DNA of 64,000 nt from Trifolium pratense (taxonomy: Eukaryota > Streptophyta > Magnoliopsida > Fabales > Fabaceae). Where the stretch lies: contig NC_060065.1 of the NCBI RefSeq assembly GCF_020283565.1, positions 52,440,409 through 52,504,408 on the forward strand. The letters run 5' to 3'. Each line of letters begins with the position of its first letter. Position 1 is the stretch's first letter. The notes under the pieces are model-generated. The model did not search any database. It was not told the DNA's origin and worked only from the letters and a program-made list of their open reading frames with translations. The position numbers were made by a program, and so were the translations under genes. Below, piece by piece: positions 57,467-64,000 of this stretch.

Positions 57467-58190
57467 ACAAACATGTGTAACATGTTGCTCCAAGATTACT
57501 CCCTATTGTAAGATGTTTCATCTTATTTCTAATTAGAATTGTATTATAGGAACATCCCAAAATAATTTGTCAATTAGAACAGTTTAGTACTACCACTTGT
57601 GTAGTAAAAGAAACAAAATTGTGGTCCATACTCCATATGATGATGCAAGATATTTGATAAAATGGTGTTTTCTTTGTGTTTTTTTTAGGTGAAAATGATA
57701 GTGATGTTGATGGTGGCACACTTGCAATACAAGTTGCACTCATGTGTCAACGTGAGAAACATGAATATGAAAAGTGGAAAAATTAGACTTATGGAGTATA
57801 TATGGACTAAAGTTGGAAAATGATGTATTTTGAAATTTTCAATCTTTAATATTTCCATCTGCATCAAATGTATTGTGAGCTTTTATACAAATTGAACATT
57901 CACTATTGAAGAATATAAGAGCAAGTTTTGGAATTTCAAGAACAAAAATACTTGTAGCACATTGTGGTATGTTTAAGAAACATTTAAGAAACATTATGGA
58001 TTTGTGGTTGCCCCATATTACTCTTGGGTAGGCAAAATACAATATTATATATATGGATGAAGTTTATGATGAGAAACAAATTTTTTATTACGCATAAATT
58101 TATTTTCACAATTAGATCAAATAACATGTAACATGAAATATTAATTTAATGGGAAGACTTGTTAATCCAATGGCAAAAGAAAGAAAAAAA
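57467..58190. other. Non-coding stretch
   Basis: AT-rich sequence with short open frames on both strands but no recognisable motif. A GTAGCACATTGTGGTATG region near 57955 was inspected on both strands without a family match. Confidence 0.4.
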
Positions 58191-58193
58191 ATA

Positions 58194-58349
58194 TGTATTC
58201 ACCGTGTAAAATAATTTTACACTGTTAACCAATGACAACCATGCATTTAGTCACGTCACACACTTCACTCTACTTTCTTCGTATGACATGGAGGATTGGT
58301 GGTTTCTTATTGGATGACTGTGTAAAAAAAATTTACACCGTCGGTGCAT
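58194..58349. mobile_element. MITE with ACCGTGTAAAAT termini
   Basis: GTATTCACCGTGTAAAATAA and ATTTACACCGTCGGTGCAT form inverted ends. It is the same family as 24320-24475. Confidence 0.7.
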
Positions 58350-58385
58350 CTCTATTAAACTCATGGTAAAAATAAAGAGAAAAAT

Positions 58386-58516
58386 GAATGCCCTGACAGG
58401 GTAAAATAATTTTATACTGTCAACCAATAACAAATATATTTTTCGCCATGTCACGTTAATTTGATAGTTTTTTATTTGATGATCGTGTAAAACTATTTTT
58501 TTATATAATTGATGCA
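58386..58516. mobile_element. Second MITE copy, diverged
   Basis: GACAGGGTAAAATAATTTTA and GTGTAAAACTATTTTTTTAT form degenerate inverted ends; internally it shares CTGTCAACCAATAAC with the neighbouring MITE. Confidence 0.55.
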
Positions 58517-59077
58517 TTTTCATTAAATTCAAAAATAAATTTGCACGGTGAAAAATTTATCTCGCATGCACAAAACATACTCTATAAAGTAGAGATAATG
58601 AATATGTACAGGTAATCATAAATTTCACTTTTTTTGTACGCAAATGTGGCGCAAAAAAATATTTTTAATGTATTCATTTATTTATTAAGATGAAGGATAA
58701 TTTGGGTACTTCAAAATTCAAATAATTTGTAGGGTAGAGATATAATTTGGGGGTATGTGGTAAAATTTTCTTATATAGGGCCTACTCAATTTAAAATACA
58801 GCCACATTTGGCAAAGCTAAAATTAACAGCTCTAATATTATAAGTCTAGGAGATAATGAATAGTTTTGTATTGACTGTTGACAATTCACAACTCAAACAT
58901 GTAACAATTTGACCACTAACTTGTTTTTTTTTTTTTTAAATGTAAATTAAGTATGTGCAATTATATAAATTAATCTCTCAACAATTTTCATCAAACAGTT
59001 TTATAATAGATAATTTTAATAGAACGATTGAATATCGATGCATTATCATAGTTATATTCGAACATAGAACGTATGAC

Positions 59078-59706
59078 TAGAGTTGGAATTAAGCCAAGTC
59101 GGCCTACAATAACTTAGGGTTTAGCCTACATAGGCTCGGGTCGGGTCAGGTTATTTCTTTAAATGAGCAGATCAATTTTTTTTATAAGTCTATTTAACTA
59201 AAAGGTCAGGCCGCAAACCATTAAAAAGTCTTTGAGACCTATTAGGCCGACCTATTTAAGTTAATATAATAATATTTTTAGTACGATTATTGTTTATATA
59301 TTAAAATTTGATTAAATTATAAATCTATTAACTTTTTAAGTAGTTTAAGTTTATTAATCTACATTTATTTTTAACGGATATAAATGTATTATTATAAACT
59401 AGTATTGAAATATGATGACATAGATAGTCAAATTATCTAAAATATCAAGCTAAATATCAAAATAAACATTGGTTTATTAGTTCATAAATATATTTAAAAA
59501 TATATATAATAATTTATTTAAATATGTTTATGTGAAATAAGCTTCTAAACAGACTAACATGCCACATCAGGCTCTCAAACGGTCAGACTCAAGCTTATAA
59601 ATTAAGCTTGTGATAGGCCATTGACTAAGCTCAGGTCTTTGATTCTTTGACAAAACAGACTCAGGCTTTACAAAGACTAGTTTGGCCTAACTTATTTTCA
59701 CCTCTA
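59078..59706. mobile_element. Non-autonomous hAT-like element
   Basis: The ends TAGAGTTGGAATTAAG and CTTATTTTCACCTCTA are inverted. CGTATGAC and CCTATGAC flank it (7 of 8 match). Sub-terminal GGCCTACAATAA / AGGCCGACC words recur. Confidence 0.7.
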
Positions 59707-59867
59707 CCTATGACCAATAATTTAATACTTATTATGTATGAGTTAGGATCAAATGACACCAAGGTGTCAAACTTTTTATATGACACATCTGATAATTTTT
59801 TATTGGATAATCGTATTACAAAATCGACCGTTGGATTGAAAGATACCATAACATAGATCATATATAT

Positions 59868-60018
59868 ATATATAATATAACATTAATCGGAAATCGTTTG
59901 ATACGTCAATGAGATACATCAAAATTAACATGTTACGAATATTCAAAAAATGAGTTAATTTTGATGTATCTCTTTGACATATCAAATAATTTCCGATTAA
60001 TGTTATATATATATATAT
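59868..60018. mobile_element. Hairpin MITE with ~60-bp arms
   Basis: TAACATTAATCGGAAATCGT to CATCAAAATTAAC pairs with GTTAATTTTGATGTATCTCT to TTCCGATTAATGTTA around a 24-bp loop, flanked by TA runs. Confidence 0.85.
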
Positions 60019-60019
60019 A

Positions 60020-61636
60020 GGGGGCTGCTAACTTAGACCCAGTTGGGTCTAAGTTAGCAAGGTGCACCTTTTCAGTTGGACCAAAATACCCATTCTTTTT
60101 AATTAATTAACCAAATTACCATCAATGGACGCGGATCCAGTGTCGCGCGCGTACCGCAGTACCATGGTTACAGGCCGTTGATTTCCATCAGACAGCCAAG
60201 ATCTGATCTCATCAAGACTGTCTGATCAATCAGACAGCCTCTGTCATCCGAATCCATCAGATTTCAGCGCGTGCACCACACTGGATTACACCCTGGAGAG
60301 AGAAGAATCTACTTTTTAAAAGCAGGACACGTGTCGCTGTCTGATTGGCTGGGCGTGATTTTTTTCCATTTAATACTTTGAACTCAATTATTTCATTGTA
60401 AATTAATTTTTTATTTTTTTTTTTATACCAAAATTCATAATTTTTTTTCTCTACAAATAGAGACTTGGTTCGTTTGATTTGGACACAGAAAAAAAAACCC
60501 AATTTTTCACTACCTTAATCTCATTTTTCACTACCTTACATCAACTCACTGAAACCATTCTACCAGCAAAATGGTTTCAGATTACAACTCTCTGAAACCA
60601 TTGTACCAGATAAATGGTTTCAGAAGCAAACACAATTAATAAATTACTCACTGAAACCATTCTACCAGTAAAATGGTTTCAGAATACAACTATGTGCAAC
60701 CATTCTACAAGCTAAATGGTTTCAGAAGCAAATAACTAATAATCAACTTACTGAAACAATTCTACCAGCAAAATGGTTTCAGATTACAACTCTCTGAAAC
60801 CATTGTACCAGATAAATGGTTTCAGAAGCAAACACAATTAATAAATTACTCATTGAAACCATTCTACCAGTAAAATGGTTTCAGATTACAACTATGTGCA
60901 ACCATTCTACCAGTAAAATGGTTTCAGAAGCAAACATTAGTTTTTAATTACCGTTTTATCTCATTTAATTAACTAAAAATAGTTTCAGGTCTCCAAAAAC
61001 TTCATAAAATATACCAAAAGTTCCAGAATATTATCTACTATTTTCCTGGTATAATGGTTTCAGTGAGTTGGTTGAGTGGTGCGTGTTAAATTACAACACA
61101 CAAGTAACGTATTTAGTAGACAAAAAATGAGATTAAGGTAGTGAAAAATTGCGTTTTTTTTTCCGGTGTCCAAATCAAACGAACCAAGTCTCTATTTGTA
61201 GACAAAAAAAAATTATGAATTTTGGTATAAAAATAAAAAAATAAAAAATTAATTTACAACGAAATAATTGAGTTCAAAGTATTAAATGAACAAAAATCAC
61301 GCTCAGCCAACCATTGTGTGACACGTGTCCTACTTTTAAAAAGCAAATTTTTCTCTCTCCAGTTTGTAATCCAGTGTGGCGCAGGCGCTGGAATCTGATG
61401 GATCAGGATGATCTGGGCTGTCTGATTGATCAGACAGTCTTGATGAGATCAGATCTTGGCTGTCTGATGGAAATCAACGGTCTGTAACCATGGTCCTTCG
61501 GTACGCGCGCGACACTGGATCTGCGTCTACTAATGAGTATTTTGGTTAATTAATTAAAAAGAATGAGTATTTTGGTCCAATTGAAAAGGTGCACCTTGCT
61601 AACTTAGACCTAACTAGGGTCTAAGTTAGAAAACCC
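60020..61636. mobile_element. Long-TIR (MULE-like) foldback element, 1.6 kb
   Basis: The inverted arms are about 500 bp each (60020-60530 and about 61105-61636), with GCTAACTTAGACCC palindromes at both tips, GCGCGCGTACC / GGTACGCGCGCG, and TCAGACAGCC / GGCTGTCTGA words. Flanking TATATATATA tracts fit a 9-11-bp target duplication. No transposase is present. The centre carries the hairpin array at 60549-60930. Long TIRs suggest a Mutator-like origin. Confidence 0.8.
60549..60930. repeat. Array of eight mini-hairpins (CTGAAACCAT...ATGGTTTCAG)
   Basis: Eight units of about 32 bp, each an inverted repeat CTGAAACCATT-x-ATGGTTTCAG, start at about 60549, 60592, 60651, 60693, 60751, 60794, 60852 and 60896. 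The first four form a higher-order block of about 200 bp that is repeated once. The loop variants (CAAA, ATAA, TAAA, CTAA) recur in the same order, apart from TAAA in place of CTAA in the last unit. Confidence 0.88.
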
Positions 61637-61770
61637 CATATATATATATATGATTTATGTTATAATATCTTTCAATCTAATGGTCGATTTTGTAATACAA
61701 TTATCCGGTAAAAGATATCAAATATGTCATACTTTTAAGTTTCACACCTTGTGTCATTATAATAATAAAA

Positions 61771-63130
61771 AAGTTGTATTTAATCATAATTCTTTTTAAT
61801 AAATTAATCATCATCTTAACTTAAAGAACAAAATAAATTTATCTTCTTTGTAATAATAATAATTGAAAAATGTATTTTATCATTTGATAATGAAATAACA
61901 TGGGAGTCCTTTATCGGTGCAAAAAAAAACATGGGAGTCCTTTATAGTCTCTTCCAACAAGCTACTCAAACGTGGCCAACCTGTTCCTACTTTTTCCAAT
62001 TGCTACTTTTTCTTCCTCCTAAACCAAATTTTATTTTGATCCCTTAAAAAAATATTTTATTTTGATCTTTAAATTATAAATGTTAAATAATTTGATCCAT
62101 TATGAAATGTTAAACATTTTTGTCTCTTAATTTATAACATTAAGATACGTTAGTTTTTAATAGAGGACTAAATTGTCTTCAATAATAATTGATTCAAATA
62201 GTAATAGTCTTAAACTACTTAAGTAGATAGCCAATGTAGTTCAATCTTATATCGATTCAGAGAACAAATTTTATTTTGTGTGTTTTACCTATTTTCTAAA
62301 GTTTGTAATTATAGAATGAAAAGTTTTCAAAGTTTATATATTAGTGTAGTTTATTTTTATTGTATCATTTTTTTGCTTTGCAATTTTTTCGTGTCAATTG
62401 TGAAATTATTTTTCTTTTTATAAGCAATGTTAGTTGTTATTATTACAATGTTATGTTAGTTTTTTTTTTCTTCCTTTTGTCAGAAATTGAATTATAGAAC
62501 TCTTGCTCTTTAACCCTTAGTTCAACTAGCTTAACCAGTTGAGCTACACCTACCCATCCCACCATCCGTTTATTTTAATTTTAAATAAAATATATTTTAA
62601 AACAACATTTATATTTTTGGTAAGTTTTTTTTTGGTTGATAGACGAGGTTTATATAAAGAAATTGCTTTTGGTAAAATTTCCTTATATTTTTTTTTGGTA
62701 AGGTTTATATATTTATGATTTCTTTTTAGTAAAATCATTGAAAATTTACACATAAAATGGAGTGGTCGGGGTTCGAACCCCGATCATGACGTACAACACT
62801 GGTAATTTTGACATTTTTGTCGGGTAAGCTAGTATTAGTGGACTATTTTTGGTAAGATTTTATTTATTTATTTTTTTGAAACAAGATTTTATTTATTTTT
62901 AAAATGATTATATTTTTGTGTCAAAAAAATGATTATATTTTAAAATAAAGTGAGATTATTTTTTATTTTAAACAGATTTATTTTAAATATTTAACCTTAT
63001 ATTTATTTATAAATAGACTCTAGAGTAATTCTTCGTTAAAAAATCCCCTAATCAATTTAAACTTTTATCAGACTTTTTTATATATTCCTCCAAAAAAAAA
63101 AAGACTTTTTTACATTGTATCCCTCTTTAG
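61771..63130. other. AT-rich intergenic region with tRNA-like SINE relics
   Basis: No gene seen. A short duplication AACATGGGAGTCCTTTAT occurs at about 61900 and 61929. TTAACCAGTTGAGCTACAC (62532) and GTCGGGGTTCGAACCCCGA (62767) look like SINE or tRNA-derived box elements in opposite orientation. There is no complete tRNA fold. Confidence 0.45.
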
Positions 63131-64000
63131 CTTTGCAATTTTCACAATATTTTGCTGTATTTAACCCTCTTTTCTCGTCTCAAATTGATTTCTTCCACGT
63201 AGGGTTTCTCTGCATCCACCATTTTCTCCTCACCATTTCCCAATTTCAATTCCAATTTTCCCCTTTCATTTTCTTTCATTCATCTCTAGGGTATAATTTC
63301 ACCTTTCTTCTCGATTGAATTTTGTAATTAGGGTTCCGCGTTTTCACTCCAAAGGCCGTTCATTGTTGCTGCTGCAATTTCAGGCTTTTGGAGCTTCAAT
63401 TTCTGTCATTTTCCATCACAAATCAAATAACAACAAATAAAAATGTAATTTTTAATCATTTTTATTATCTTATCATTATCCTTTATCAATTGTTTCATTA
63501 TTCATTTGATTGCGTATGAAATATGAATTAATATTCTTTTATTTGTGTAAATTTTGTCTCTTTAAATTGTTGTTTATTTAATATTAATCTGACTTTTTTA
63601 TGTGTAATTTTTAATATTTTTTTTCTTGTTTCTGTTCATAGAAAAAAGGTCAACGAATTATTGGTTGTGAGTTGTGGGCTGAGCCTGCAACATTTGTTAG
63701 AAACTGGAGTTAAATCATCACAATGTTGGGTGTCAATCGTTGTTGTTTCAATTTCTCTAGTGGTTTTCTCCATCTAGCTGAATGGCATCCCTTAGAATAA
63801 CCGAGTTAACTTGGGCTTGAAGCCCTTAATTTACTCTCATATATAAGGTAATTATCAATCATCAATTCATAATCAATCATATTTTGTCCATAATTATGGT
63901 AAAATCTTATTTTGCTTTCATATGTTGAGAACCCCTTTTGATGATGTTTTGTAGGGTCAGCAGAAAAGTTAGTTGTTAGGAGGATATTTAATTTGGCCAT
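63131..64000 (+). promoter_or_regulatory. Promoter, 5' UTR and 5' UTR intron of a GRIK-type kinase gene (coding starts beyond window)
   Basis: CTTCTCGATTGAATTTTGTAAT at about 63308 and, after an intron ending TTTTGTAG at 63954, GGTCAGCAGAAAAGTTAGTT match the leader of the GRIK pseudogene (36207-36290). In the pseudogene the ATG lies about 70 bp after that second leader exon starts, so the intact gene's ATG is expected near position 64025, outside the window. Confidence 0.7.

Larger units (their letters stand above)
59735..61770. mobile_element. Nested foldback transposon complex
   Basis: The outer arms 59735-59870 and about 61640-61770 are inverted copies (CAAATGACACCAAGGTGTCA vs GTTTCACACCTTGTGTCATT; AAATCGACCGTTGGATTGAA vs its complement). 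They surround a small hairpin MITE and a 1.6-kb long-TIR element, each inserted at a TATATA tract. Confidence 0.85.

Noticed and set aside
62510..62800. Possible tRNA gene from GGTTCGAACCCC box
   Set aside because: Only B-box-like words are present; acceptor and anticodon stems do not form, so it is treated as a SINE relic.
1..64000. CRISPR array, bacterial operon or prokaryotic defence system
   Set aside because: Introns, plant transposons and AT-rich intergenic DNA show a plant nuclear genome. The regular arrays (26-bp repeats, mini-hairpins) lack unique spacers between identical repeats.

Overview
The window looks like a gene-poor, repeat-rich stretch of a flowering-plant nuclear genome. 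It is AT-rich, genes carry introns with GT-AG borders, and it holds plant LTR retrotransposons, hAT and MITE elements, SINEs and LINEs. The gene families (a vicilin-like cupin, an RDM16-type PRP3, a GRIK/SnAK kinase, a B3 protein) and the repeat styles suggest a legume, perhaps near Trifolium, Medicago or Vicia. That species guess is inference.

Layout. 1-4.5 kb: a microsatellite, a possible SEC14-like last exon, and a decayed element with a broken plant transposon-type ORF. 4.5-6.4 kb (- strand): four 3' exons of a vicilin-like cupin gene. Its next intron is interrupted by an 11.3 kb Ty3/gypsy Tat-lineage retrotransposon (6389-17704). That element has 433-bp LTRs differing at one base, a 5-bp target duplication and an uninterrupted 1899-residue gag-pol on the minus strand. 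It also carries two extra genes on the opposite strand: a spliced 661-residue protein and a 107-residue basic/acidic protein with SUMO-interaction-like motifs.

17.8-35.5 kb: two nearly identical 3.8 kb copies of a PRP3 (U4/U6 snRNP; Arabidopsis RDM16-type) gene, both on +. About 10 kb of nested transposons lies between them: a 3' LTR and a solo LTR, each with a hAT insertion. 35.8-39.0 kb: an RNase H relic and a truncated GRIK kinase pseudogene fused to an antisense PRP3 5' fragment. 39.0-42.4 kb (- strand): a decayed LINE. 42.6-47.4 kb: SINEs, PRP3 fragments including a 540-bp palindrome, and a solo LTR. 47.3-48 kb: a B3-domain fragment with a SINE in an exon. 48-51.6 kb: a gag relic and MITEs. 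51.7-56.1 kb (- strand): a third, degenerate PRP3 copy that keeps a segment missing from the two intact copies. 57.35 kb: a beta-galactosidase C-terminal exon fragment. 58-62 kb: MITEs, a hAT element and a large nested foldback with eight small hairpins. The window ends in what looks like the 5' UTR of an intact GRIK gene whose start codon should lie just past base 64000.

The most striking theme is repeated duplication, inversion and fragmentation of one gene, PRP3. In Arabidopsis its orthologue RDM16 works in splicing and in RNA-directed DNA methylation. Five PRP3-derived loci are visible. One is a hairpin and one lies antisense downstream of a kinase pseudogene, so the locus could in principle make small RNAs against its own parent. 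All exon borders were read by eye; no alignment or database search was run.
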